A stretch of DNA of 51,006 bases from JABMRP01 sp964444795 (GTDB lineage Bacteria > Planctomycetota > Planctomycetia > Pirellulales > Thermoguttaceae), in the NCBI GenBank assembly GCA_964444795.1, contig CAYUIQ010000027.1, positions 1 to 51,006 of the forward strand. The letters are read 5' to 3'. A model generated the notes under the pieces. The model was not told the origin of the DNA, ran no database searches, and saw nothing but the letters and a program-made list of their open reading frames with translations. Every line of letters begins with the position of its first letter. Within the stretch, counting starts at the first letter, position 1. A program made the translations under genes and the position numbers. Below, piece by piece: positions 44,035 through 51,006 of the stretch.

Positions 44035-44063
44035 TTTCCCCGGCCGGCGCGTGCGGCTATAAT
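44035..44063 (+). promoter_or_regulatory. Promoter candidate for the exported methyltransferase gene
   Basis: A perfect TATAAT at 44058-44063 with a poor -35 (TTTCCC) 17 bases upstream, 71 bases before the ATG at 44135. Confidence 0.4.
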
Positions 44064-44134
44064 GGTCCTGTACACGTAACCTGCCCAATTTGTCCCCGCC
44101 GACCTTCACTCCACTTTCCGCCGCGAGGAACTCC

Positions 44135-44842
44135 ATGTCACGAAGCTACTTATCTGTGTCCGTCTTGTCTTTGATCGTTTCTGTTTCGTTGGCTACCGTC
44201 TTCGCACCATGCGCGGGGGCACAGGAAGAGAGTGTCAAGCCGGGAATCAATAAATCATACGAAACAACGACCGCCGAGCAGGCGGTGAAGCGATTCGAGG
44301 GCGAGCGGCGCGAGATCGTTCAGCATCTCGACGAGATCATCGCCGCCTGCCAACTCAAGCCGGGGATGGATGTCGCCGACGTCGGCGCCGGCACGGGCCT
44401 GCTGGCTCGTCCCATGGCCGCGGCGGTGGCACCGAAAGGCAAGGTCTACGCGGTCGACATCACCAAGCAGTTTCTCGAACACATCGAGAAGACCTGCAAG
44501 GAGCAGGAAATCGCCAACGTCGAGTGCGTTCTCTGCACGCCCACCTCAACCAAACTGCCGGCCGCTTCGGTCGATCTGGCCTTCACCTCCGACACCTATC
44601 ATCACTTCGAGTTTCCCGCCAAAACGCTGGCCTCGATCCATCAGGCCCTGCGTCCTGGCGGGCGGTTGATCGTGATCGACTTCAAGCGAGAAGAGGGCGT
44701 CAGCGCCGACTGGGTCATGAACCACGTTCGGGCCGGCAAGGAGACGGTCATCGAGGAGATCACCAAGGCCGGCTTCAAGCTGATCGACGAACCCGAGTTG
44801 ATGAAAACCCAGTTCGTCCTGCGATTCAAGAAAACCGACTGA
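44135..44842 (+). CDS. SAM-dependent methyltransferase-like protein with a signal peptide
   Basis: A 235-aa protein with a class I methyltransferase fold. The ATG at 44135 follows GAGGAA. Residues 1-30 (SYLSVSVLSLIVSVSLATVF core) are a clear signal peptide ending near AGAQEES. Motif I is VADVGAGTGLLARPMA, followed by KVYAVDITKQFLEHIEK (acidic loop), VECVLCTPTSTKLPAASVDL and LRPGGRLIVIDFKREEG. It resembles UbiE-type small-molecule methyltransferases. Export is odd, because SAM is a cytoplasmic cofactor; the protein may be retained as a membrane-anchored enzyme facing inward, or be a non-catalytic relative. It stands alone, convergent with the beta-helix gene. Confidence 0.83.
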   Translation: MSRSYLSVSVLSLIVSVSLATVFAPCAGAQEESVKPGINKSYETTTAEQAVKRFEGERREIVQHLDEIIAACQLKPGMDVADVGAGTGLLARPMAAAVAPKGKVYAVDITKQFLEHIEKTCKEQEIANVECVLCTPTSTKLPAASVDLAFTSDTYHHFEFPAKTLASIHQALRPGGRLIVIDFKREEGVSADWVMNHVRAGKETVIEEITKAGFKLIDEPELMKTQFVLRFKKTD

Positions 44843-44881
44843 CCCGCGTTTTCGGACTCAAGCGGTTTCCGCTTGAGCGGT

Positions 44882-46996
44882 TTACTCCTCGCCCGGCAGC
44901 TTCAACCGCGGCCGCTTCACCCGCTTGGGCAATGCGACCCACTCCGCCGGGCCGATCAGGCCGGCGGTGCGAATATCGATCGGCTGAAATCCGATTTTCG
45001 CTGCCGGAGAATCATCGGCCACGCGGAAATCGAAGCCGTTCGGATCGATGAACTGCGGATCGGCAATCACCGAACCCGCGTCTTGTCCCTTCTCCTGCCA
45101 CTGGGCGAGGCTTAATCCGCCGGGAAACTCCAGCGGCGTTCCCGCGGCGTTCCAGTAGAGGTTCGATTTCAGCAGGAAATTGCCGTTACCCCAGTTGCCG
45201 CCCAGCGGCGGTGCCTTGTCGCAATAGATGATGTTCCGCTCGACGGTAAACGACCGGTGCTCCTCCTGCCGGCTGCGGATTAAGTTGCCCCGAGTGGCGG
45301 ACATCGCCAGCACGTTGTTGCGGACGATGTTGTCCCGGCCGTAGTGCTGATGAAACGCGCCGTCCTTGACCCGGTAGACGACGTTGTTCTCCATGAGAAT
45401 GCCGGTGCTTCCCTCGTCGGTGTACAACCCCCAACCACCGTAACTGTACGAGAGCACGTCGTGCATCCGGTTGTAGCGCAGCTTGGTGCCGGGCGCAAGG
45501 CCCAGGCAGTAGATACCGCCCATGTCGCTGAGTTGTCCCCAGCCGAGATGGTGGATGTGGTTGTACTCGACGACGTTGTGATGGGCCGTCGAGGGAGCGT
45601 ACCCCCAACTCCAACCGACCGAGACGCCCGTATAGAAGAAATCGCAGATGTCGTTGTGCGTGACCGTGTTGTGCGAGCTGCGCCCGATCCACACGCCGAT
45701 GCCCGCGTGATAGACGTTGCCGCCGTCGTGGATGAAGCAGTTGTGGATCGTGTTGCGCTCGGCCTGCAACTCGGGTTCGTTCGGCAAACTTGTTTGTCCT
45801 AATCGCACCCCGCCGGCTCCCAGGTCGTGCAGGTGGCATTGCTCGACACGGTTGTCCTTGCAGCCGTGCTCCAACCACAGGCCGTAACCGCCGGTATGCG
45901 CGATTTCGCATCGCGTAAACCGGCAATGCCGCGCCCCGCGGACAAACACCGTGGCGTCCTTCAGAAACGCGACCGCCTGACCGTCGACGGTTCCCTCCCG
46001 CGGCATGGTCCAGGCCGTGTGCCTAAACGAAAGCCCCTCGAATCGCAAATGCTCGACCGGTTTGCCCCCGGCCGGATCGCCCTCGACGTGTAGCAGCACG
46101 TGCTGCCGGGCGGCGATCACCTCGGCGGTGGTCATGTCCTGGCCGGGGCGTGGATAGTACGTCAGCACGCCGGTGGTGCGGTCGAGATAGAATTCGCCGG
46201 GCGCGTCGAGTGCCTCGCGGATCGCCTCGACATAGAACCGTTCCTTCCCCCACCAGGTAAACGGCCAACCGCTTGGGTTGCGGAAGCGGACTTCGTTCTT
46301 TTCCGGGTCGAGCGACTCGATCAAATGCCGCGAGGTGGTCCACGAGTGATAGGCCACCACCACGGCGTCGTCGAGGTGGTTCCATGGTTGAATATCGCCC
46401 GCGGCGAAGCGGAAGCCGACGCGCGTCGACGGATCGCGCCGCGCGGCGTTGCGGTCGCCCAGCGGCTTCAGCGGCCCGGTCATCTGATGTACGTCCGGCG
46501 CGTTGGGCGTGCGGGCCGGGACGCACCGCCGCCCATCGACCCAAAGCTGACGAAAGTACGACCGGCCGGCTGCTGTCTCGGGGACGGTCGTTTGCCAAAG
46601 CGGTCCGCCGTCGACCTGTTTCCAACCGGTTATCGGTACACCGGCGCCGCTGACCACGGGTGTTTCGCCCGGATAGGCCGCGTAGGTGATCGGGGCGTCC
46701 TTGCTGCCGGAGTCTTCGCCGGTCAGTCGGACGGGGGCGTCGATGCGGTAGGTTCCCCCGCGGATCAGCACGCGCACGGGCTGCTGCTTATCGCGATTGC
46801 GCACGGCATCGCGAGCGGCGGAAATCGTGGCAAACGGCCCGTCGCTGCCGTCGGCCTTCGGTTCGGCCAGTCGGCCCGACCAACCATTGTCGCCGTCGGT
46901 GGCGACGTAGAAGTCGGCCATCTCCTGTTGTGCCGCGGCCGAGATCGAGACGGCAAGTAGCGGAAACAGCAACAAGACAGTTCGCGCGATCGACAT
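44882..46996 (-). CDS. Secreted right-handed beta-helix glycan-active protein (GH141-like)
   Basis: A 704-aa exported protein. The ATG at 46996 follows AAAGGAG, then a signal peptide (about 1-22). The N-terminal motif DFYVATDGDNGWSGRLAEP, then DGPFATISAARDAVRN and VRVLIRGGTYRIDAPVRL, is typical of parallel beta-helix enzymes of the GH141/pectate-lyase-like kind. An inserted beta domain has the VSGAGVPITGWKQVDGG motif. Helix rungs follow, rich in Asn ladders: NRVEQCHLHDLGAGGVRLG, NTIHNCFIHDGGNVYHAG, HNTVTHNDICDFFYTGVSVG. It probably cleaves or epimerises a complex plant or algal polysaccharide. It lies 79 bases downstream of a glycoside hydrolase gene on the same strand and may be co-transcribed. 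Confidence 0.85.
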   Translation of the reverse strand: MSIARTVLLLFPLLAVSISAAAQQEMADFYVATDGDNGWSGRLAEPKADGSDGPFATISAARDAVRNRDKQQPVRVLIRGGTYRIDAPVRLTGEDSGSKDAPITYAAYPGETPVVSGAGVPITGWKQVDGGPLWQTTVPETAAGRSYFRQLWVDGRRCVPARTPNAPDVHQMTGPLKPLGDRNAARRDPSTRVGFRFAAGDIQPWNHLDDAVVVAYHSWTTSRHLIESLDPEKNEVRFRNPSGWPFTWWGKERFYVEAIREALDAPGEFYLDRTTGVLTYYPRPGQDMTTAEVIAARQHVLLHVEGDPAGGKPVEHLRFEGLSFRHTAWTMPREGTVDGQAVAFLKDATVFVRGARHCRFTRCEIAHTGGYGLWLEHGCKDNRVEQCHLHDLGAGGVRLGQTSLPNEPELQAERNTIHNCFIHDGGNVYHAGIGVWIGRSSHNTVTHNDICDFFYTGVSVGWSWGYAPSTAHHNVVEYNHIHHLGWGQLSDMGGIYCLGLAPGTKLRYNRMHDVLSYSYGGWGLYTDEGSTGILMENNVVYRVKDGAFHQHYGRDNIVRNNVLAMSATRGNLIRSRQEEHRSFTVERNIIYCDKAPPLGGNWGNGNFLLKSNLYWNAAGTPLEFPGGLSLAQWQEKGQDAGSVIADPQFIDPNGFDFRVADDSPAAKIGFQPIDIRTAGLIGPAEWVALPKRVKRPRLKLPGEE

Positions 46997-47075
46997 GGTG
47001 TAGCTCCTTTGTGAATGGAAGTTCTCCCGGTGTTTGCCCTGGCTCCTCTTCCCGCGGGAAGGGGGGAGGCTTTCG

Positions 47076-48461
47076 TCAACGATCGAAATACCGTGTCAAC
47101 GGATAAACCTGCCGGTTGAGCGATCGCATGGCGCCGGTCAGGGGCGTGTACAACTCGTAGCGGGCGTCGACGATGCCCTTGTTGGAGTTGCGGTTGGAGG
47201 GATCGGCGCGGGTGTCTTGGGGGTCGTTGTCGGCGTATTTGAAGTAGTGCCAGCCGACGCAGCCGCGCGATTCGATCAGCCCGAGGACGAAGTTCTGGTA
47301 GAAGTAACCCCGTTCCTTCTGCGTGGCCACGGTCCAGCCGGCGCCCGTCAGGTTTTCCATGCCCGAATCCTGGCCCTTGGCGTACCATTCGGTCGCCATC
47401 ACCGGTTTGCCGGACCACTCGACCCAGCGGCGGACGTCGTCGGTGGGCGTCCACGTGCCGTAAACGTTCACCGCGATGGCGTCGAGATGACGGCCGGCGG
47501 TTTCCCAAAGCGGGCGGCGGCGCCGGTCGGAGCCGTAGAGCCGCGAGCCGAGGTAGAGATGGTTCGGGTCATACTTGCGAATCGCCGCGCCGACGACCGT
47601 GTAGTAGCGGTCCATCACGTGCGCGATCCAGGCGTCGCGGTCCGCGTCGGTCACGGCCCGGGCGTCGAGCGTGCCGCCTTGACGCCGTCGCAGCCACGTT
47701 TCGGCCGCCTTTCGGCCGGGGGATTTCGGGTCGAGTTTCAGATGCCGATCGAGCGACGAGCCGGGCAACTGTAACTCGTTGTCGGAAAAATTTCCCAGCA
47801 GATACGGATCATCGCGCGCGGTGGTCAACTGCCGGGCGTACTCCTGGCAAAACGCCTCGAAGTCGGGATGAAAGACGGGAATCAGGCCGTCGGCGTAACC
47901 GAGATGGCCCGGCTCTTGGTGGACGATGCGCAGCTTCCGCCCGAAGGCGCCCATGAAGCTCCACTTGGCCGTGTAGACCGGCCGCGGGCTGCCCCGGCAA
48001 AGCAGCTCATTATCCGACCATGACCCCGTGCCGTTGAAGCCCAGCTCGGCCAGCAGGGCGGTCGTCTCGCGTGCCCAACCGTCTTCATCGCCAAACCGGC
48101 CGGGAAAGGCCGCTTGAAACTGCGGGCCCCGCTGCGGGGCGACCGAATTGAGCGCCACGTGTAGAAAACGGTAACCCGCCGGATCGATGAACCACCAGCG
48201 GTTGTCGATCTTCTTGGTGTGGAAGAATCCGGTGGCTTCGTTCTTGCCGCCTTCCAGCCAACCGCCGTAGGGGCTCCGCCGGACTTCTGCCGCCGACCGG
48301 AAATCATCAAGATGCGACAGCACGCGGGTTTGCCGCGGTCGGGGGCTGCCCGTCTTGATCCAAGCTTGCACCACAAGCGGTCGCGCGGCGGGGTCGTCGG
48401 CTTGCATTATGCGGCAGGTTGCGGCCCAAATCGACACGCACACGAGTAGGACTCTTCTCAT
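47076..48461 (-). CDS. Secreted clan-A-like glycoside hydrolase, agarase-like
   Basis: A 461-aa exported protein. The ATG at 48461 follows GAGGAGG by nine bases and starts a signal peptide (MRRVLLVCVSIWAATC); an open extension upstream is unlike a protein. The fold looks like a TIM-barrel: NRWWFIDPAGYRFLHVALNS, ALLAELGFNGTGSWSDNEL, YLLGNFSDNELQLPG (likely acid/base Glu), HLYLGSRLYG, AIAVNVYGTW and KPVMATEWYAKGQDSG (likely nucleophile Glu). These resemble GH50-type agarases and relatives, but the real substrate may be another galactan or pectic glycan. It lies upstream of the beta-helix gene on the same strand. Confidence 0.8.
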   Translation of the reverse strand: MRRVLLVCVSIWAATCRIMQADDPAARPLVVQAWIKTGSPRPRQTRVLSHLDDFRSAAEVRRSPYGGWLEGGKNEATGFFHTKKIDNRWWFIDPAGYRFLHVALNSVAPQRGPQFQAAFPGRFGDEDGWARETTALLAELGFNGTGSWSDNELLCRGSPRPVYTAKWSFMGAFGRKLRIVHQEPGHLGYADGLIPVFHPDFEAFCQEYARQLTTARDDPYLLGNFSDNELQLPGSSLDRHLKLDPKSPGRKAAETWLRRRQGGTLDARAVTDADRDAWIAHVMDRYYTVVGAAIRKYDPNHLYLGSRLYGSDRRRRPLWETAGRHLDAIAVNVYGTWTPTDDVRRWVEWSGKPVMATEWYAKGQDSGMENLTGAGWTVATQKERGYFYQNFVLGLIESRGCVGWHYFKYADNDPQDTRADPSNRNSNKGIVDARYELYTPLTGAMRSLNRQVYPLTRYFDR

Positions 48462-48555
48462 TTCCAGACGCCTCCTCGTTTCCACGCCTCCTCGCGGGAT
48501 CGCAGCGCGTTTCCGATAGGTACCAGTACGCAGCGACAGTGAGAGTGATAGGTGC

Positions 48556-48594
48556 CTGGGGTCGAGATGCGAGGAACGAGCAGCGAGCCCCCAG
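48556..48594. repeat. 39-bp intergenic repeat, single copy
   Basis: This 39-mer runs from CTGGGGTCGAGATGCGAGG to GCGAGCCCCCAG. It matches 37 of 39 bases of the left arm of the palindrome at 50918-51006, and both are preceded by GGTGC. No inverted partner follows here. Its own ends are complementary (CTGGGG/CCCCAG), so it can fold alone. Confidence 0.8.
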
Positions 48595-48688
48595 CCACCC
48601 TCCATCCGACGATCCGCTCGCTATTGTGTAACTCGCGCCGCCCTCGCCCCCGGCCCCTCTCCCAGCGGGAGAGGGGAGGTCCTGTCTT

Positions 48689-50002
48689 CTACAGCAGCGT
48701 TGTAATCCCCGGCAGCGGCAAGGGGTAATTGCCGGTCTCGTCGGGGAGCGTTGGCGGTTCGGTCTCAAAGGACGACTCGTCTGCCGGCGGGCCGTAGCGG
48801 AGGTCCGATTTGTAGGCGTCGGCCCAGGTGGTCGCCTTGCCCGTGTAACAGGCGATCTGCCCCAGTACGCCGATCATCGTGCTGTTGGCCATGTGGTAGC
48901 CGCTGTTGATCGGCTTGCCGTTGCGGACCGACTCGATCAGCGCCTTCTGCTCGGCGTCGTAGGGATTGTTGTGCGGCCCTTCGTACTGCCAGTTCGTCTC
49001 GCCTTCCAGTTTGCAACTGCCCAGGTAGCACTTGCCCTTGGTGCCCATGATGACGTCGGTGGCGTTGTTGTAACAGCCGACCTCGGTCCGGCAGAGGGCG
49101 TACAGCCGGGCGCCGCTTTCGTATTCGTAGACGGCCGTGTTGTGGTCGAACATGTCGCCGTAGACTTCGCCGAACGACGAGGCGCGGCCGCCGAGCCCGA
49201 AACACCACTTGGGCATCTCTTCCTGCATGATCCACGACATGCGGTCGACGTTGTGGACCAGCGACTGGGGGACGTCGTCGCCCGAAAGCCAGCAGAAGTG
49301 GTACCAATTGCTGAACTGGTATTGGGTTTCGGTCAGATTCGGATCGCGGCCGACGACGCGATAGGGTCCGCGGAGGAACATCGACTGCATGGCCACGATA
49401 TCGCCGATGGCCCCGTCGTGGATCCGTTTGACCGTCTCCTGCCATCCGGCGTGGAACCGGCTTTGCAGGCCGGAAACGATGCTGATGCCCTTTTCCTTGG
49501 CCAGATCGCAAACGGCTTGCATGCGTCGCACGCCGGGCGGATCGATGGCGTGGGGTTTTTCGACGAAGACCGGCTTGCCCGACTTGATCGCCGCCTCGGA
49601 GTACATGGGATGAAACTTCGAGGCGCAGGCGATCAATACGACGTCGACGCTGTCGATCACCTTCTGATAGCCGTCGAAGTCGGTGAAGCAATGGTCGTCG
49701 TCGACAATGACCTGATCGGCGAACTGTTTGGAGAGATTCCGCCGGCTGGACTGGAGCCGGTTGTCGAACACGTCGTACATGGCGGCCAGCTTGACGTAGG
49801 GGCCGGCCTTCATGCTCTGGGCCGCCGCGCCCGAACACCGCCCGCCGCAGCCGATCATGCCGATCTTGATCGTGTCGTCCTCGGCCGCGTGCGCGCCCCG
49901 GGCGATCGAGAGCGTGCTCACCGCCGCGGCGCCGACAGCCGCCTTCTTCATGAAGTCGCGCCGTGTCGTGCCGGAGTCTGTTTGCTTCTTTCGCGTCGTC
50001 AT
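48689..50002 (-). CDS. Tat-exported Gfo/Idh/MocA-family oxidoreductase
   Basis: A 437-aa protein. The ATG at 50002 follows GGGAGA. The N-terminus carries a twin-arginine signal, TTRRDFMKKAAVGAAAVSTL. The NAD(P)-binding fold starts IKIGMIGCGGRCSGAA and includes VDVVLIACASKFHP and the family motif EKPHAID. The second domain carries YHFCWLSGDDVPQSLVHNVD with the His that usually acts in catalysis. Planctomycetes have many such exported paralogues, thought to oxidise or rearrange sugars and fold with their cofactor before Tat export. The substrate is unknown. A hairpin made from CCCCTCTCCC and GGGAGAGGGG lies just after the stop and may end the transcript. Confidence 0.92.
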   Translation of the reverse strand: MTTRKKQTDSGTTRRDFMKKAAVGAAAVSTLSIARGAHAAEDDTIKIGMIGCGGRCSGAAAQSMKAGPYVKLAAMYDVFDNRLQSSRRNLSKQFADQVIVDDDHCFTDFDGYQKVIDSVDVVLIACASKFHPMYSEAAIKSGKPVFVEKPHAIDPPGVRRMQAVCDLAKEKGISIVSGLQSRFHAGWQETVKRIHDGAIGDIVAMQSMFLRGPYRVVGRDPNLTETQYQFSNWYHFCWLSGDDVPQSLVHNVDRMSWIMQEEMPKWCFGLGGRASSFGEVYGDMFDHNTAVYEYESGARLYALCRTEVGCYNNATDVIMGTKGKCYLGSCKLEGETNWQYEGPHNNPYDAEQKALIESVRNGKPINSGYHMANSTMIGVLGQIACYTGKATTWADAYKSDLRYGPPADESSFETEPPTLPDETGNYPLPLPGITTLL

Positions 50003-50054
50003 AACGTGGTCTCCCGTGTTGGGTTGGTTGATGTGTGGCTTTGTCGAAAAACGC

Positions 50055-50126
50055 GTACGATGGGCTTCCTAGCCCGTCGATTCTCTCTTTCCGCTTCCCT
50101 TCGACGGGCTAGGAAGCCCATCGTAC
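50055..50126. repeat. 72-bp nested palindrome
   Basis: Two perfect 26-base arms (50055-50080 and 50101-50126) flank a 20-base pyrimidine-rich loop (TTCTCTCTTTCCGCTTCCCT). Each arm has an inner palindrome GGGCT-TCCT-AGCCC with mismatched centre. It lies between two minus-strand genes, ending 14 bases after the stop of the upstream one and about 50 bases before the oxidoreductase ATG. Confidence 0.85.
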
Positions 50127-50140
50127 CACTCCTCTTTGTC

Positions 50141-50782
50141 TCAGTCCAACTGCCAGATCCACAATTCGCTGATCACGACATTGGGACCGGTCACAAGCTG
50201 GACGGTAATGCGCATTTGACCGTCGCGCACAAACGCCATGGGCAGATGAAACCGCCGCTCGGCCGGAAGTTGACCGGCGTCGATAAAATTGGGCAAGCCG
50301 ATGCCCGGAACCGCCAACCGCACCAGACGTCCGTCGGGCGCGCCGGCGATAACCGCCTGGGTCCGCCCGCCGTTGTCGTAATCCCACCAGACCAGCCCGG
50401 CCAGATAATGCTTGCTCCGATCGAGACCGGCAACGTTGAACACGACCCGGGCATCGTCGAAGAAGATCGTCGGGTGGGACGGCAACACGCCCTCGGCTTC
50501 GCTGAGGAATTTGTAAGCCTTCGCCGGCACCCAGGTGATCGTAATCTGGTCGGTGGTGGTCGACTTCGCCTGGGTACCGCAGTCGAGATAGGCCACCAGC
50601 TTGGCACCTTCGGGACCGCCTGCGGCCAACGATTTCTCCCTCGCGGCGATCGCTTCCGGATCGGCGGGCAATAGTTGCACGGCGGTGTCTTGGGCCGCAC
50701 ACGGATCGGCGTCGAAAGATAGGCACGCGAGCAACGCACCGGTTGCCGCAAGAAGGAAGGACAGGCTCACTGCCGATTTCAT
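50141..50782 (-). CDS. Secreted beta-rich protein, function unknown
   Basis: A 213-aa exported protein. The ATG at 50782 follows GGGAGTG; an in-frame ATG at 50791 is possible. Signal peptide MKSAVSLSFLLAATGALLAC ends near the Ala/Gln after CAAQ. The mature part is a single beta-sandwich-like domain: KLVAYLDCGTQAKSTTTDQI, FFDDARVVFNVAGLDRSKHY, LVWWDYDNGGRTQAVIAG, MRITVQLVTGPNVVISELWI. This hints at a lectin or galactose-binding-like fold, but I recognise no family. It lies upstream of the oxidoreductase gene on the same strand, with the 72-bp palindrome between, which probably separates their messages. Confidence 0.75.
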   Translation of the reverse strand: MKSAVSLSFLLAATGALLACLSFDADPCAAQDTAVQLLPADPEAIAAREKSLAAGGPEGAKLVAYLDCGTQAKSTTTDQITITWVPAKAYKFLSEAEGVLPSHPTIFFDDARVVFNVAGLDRSKHYLAGLVWWDYDNGGRTQAVIAGAPDGRLVRLAVPGIGLPNFIDAGQLPAERRFHLPMAFVRDGQMRITVQLVTGPNVVISELWIWQLD

Positions 50783-50917
50783 CAGGAACACTCCCAGGGG
50801 GTTGTGGGCAGGGGGGTGGGAATATCTGGTTGCCCGTCATTGTAGTGGTCTGCTGATGGCATCGCAAGATTATGTTCCCCCCCGCCAAGGATCGTGCAAG
50901 AGGTAGGTGTCGGGTGC

Positions 50918-51006
50918 CTGGGGTCGAGATGCGAGGAACGAGCGACGAGCCCCCAGTTGCAGACGATCTGGGGGCTCCCTGCTCGTTCCTCGCAGTCCGA
51001 CCCCAG
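50918..51006. repeat. 89-bp palindrome of two 39-bp repeat copies
   Basis: The left arm (50918-50956) and the inverted right arm (50968-51006) match at about 33 of 39 positions around an 11-base spacer. Each arm also has complementary ends (CTGGGG and CCCCAG). The right arm ends exactly at the window edge, so the element may continue. A single copy lies at 48556-48594. Confidence 0.8.

Noticed and set aside
48640..48687. CCCCTCTCCC...GGGAGAGGGG hairpin as a strong terminator of the oxidoreductase gene
   Set aside because: It folds well but has no T run on the minus strand and resembles a common dispersed GC-rich repeat; kept only as a remark in the gene entry.
48893..50674. 593-codon plus-strand open frame over the oxidoreductase gene
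   Set aside because: Antisense shadow spanning two well-supported minus-strand genes and the 72-bp palindrome.
1..51006. tRNA, rRNA, CRISPR array, prophage or intact insertion sequence
   Set aside because: No cloverleaf, rRNA core motif, regular direct-repeat array, phage gene or transposase was recognised on either strand.

Overview
The window looks like a chromosomal segment of a GC-rich planctomycete, most likely of the Pirellulales type. This rests on gene content, not on a database search. It carries many secreted sulfatases, two PEP-CTERM proteins built from LamG-like and discoidin-like modules, a DUF1559 pseudopilin-like protein next to a small lipoprotein, PD40/c-heme proteins of the hydrazine-synthase-alpha-like type, a PQQ-type propeller protein, and a Tat-exported Gfo/Idh/MocA oxidoreductase. 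No rRNA, tRNA, CRISPR array, phage or intact transposase gene was seen. Most proteins start with a signal peptide, so the segment is largely an envelope and secretome region for polysaccharide turnover.

Layout. 1-3.3 kb: a sulfatase remnant translationally overlapped with two intact sulfatases (+). 4-8.5 kb: a 1494-residue PEP-CTERM protein with two LamG-like domains around a calcineurin-like phosphoesterase. 8.8-13.8 kb: an esterase fused to an HExxH domain, then a PQQ-type propeller protein. 14.4-18 kb: a PL11-like rhamnogalacturonan lyase (+) facing an SGNH esterase (-), a pairing that suggests deacetylation and cleavage of pectic rhamnogalacturonan. 18.7-20.2 kb: an FGGY (xylulokinase-like) sugar kinase. 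20.3-21.8 kb: lipoprotein plus DUF1559 pair (-). 22.1-24.6 kb: a second PEP-CTERM protein with three related modules. 24.6-30.9 kb: two divergent propeller/c-heme proteins. 31-33.9 kb: a double-headed sulfatase (-). 34.2-35.3 kb: a putative HhH/HTH DNA-binding protein with a strong terminator and possibly a long leader. 36-39.7 kb: a Cys-type formate dehydrogenase alpha subunit without beta or gamma partners, coupled to a small membrane-anchored protein. 39.9-42.4 kb: small lipoprotein, sialidase-like BNR protein and a small membrane protein. 42.7-43.9 kb: two secreted Lys-rich proteins with related leaders. 44.1-51 kb: an exported methyltransferase, then on the minus strand a beta-helix protein, a clan-A-like glycoside hydrolase, a Gfo/Idh/MocA oxidoreductase and a small secreted protein.

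The strongest unusual signals are these. (i) Two sulfatase loci 30 kb apart, on opposite strands, look like complementary relics of one ancestral operon: the remnant at the start splices sequence from both halves of the double sulfatase, and nine identical residues of the downstream sulfatase N-terminus survive behind the double sulfatase. (ii) A discoidin-like module is shared by a PEP-CTERM protein and a neighbouring c-heme protein. (iii) Several compact nested-palindrome elements of about 67-89 bp lie between genes. Functions are inferred from motifs read by eye; substrate claims are tentative.
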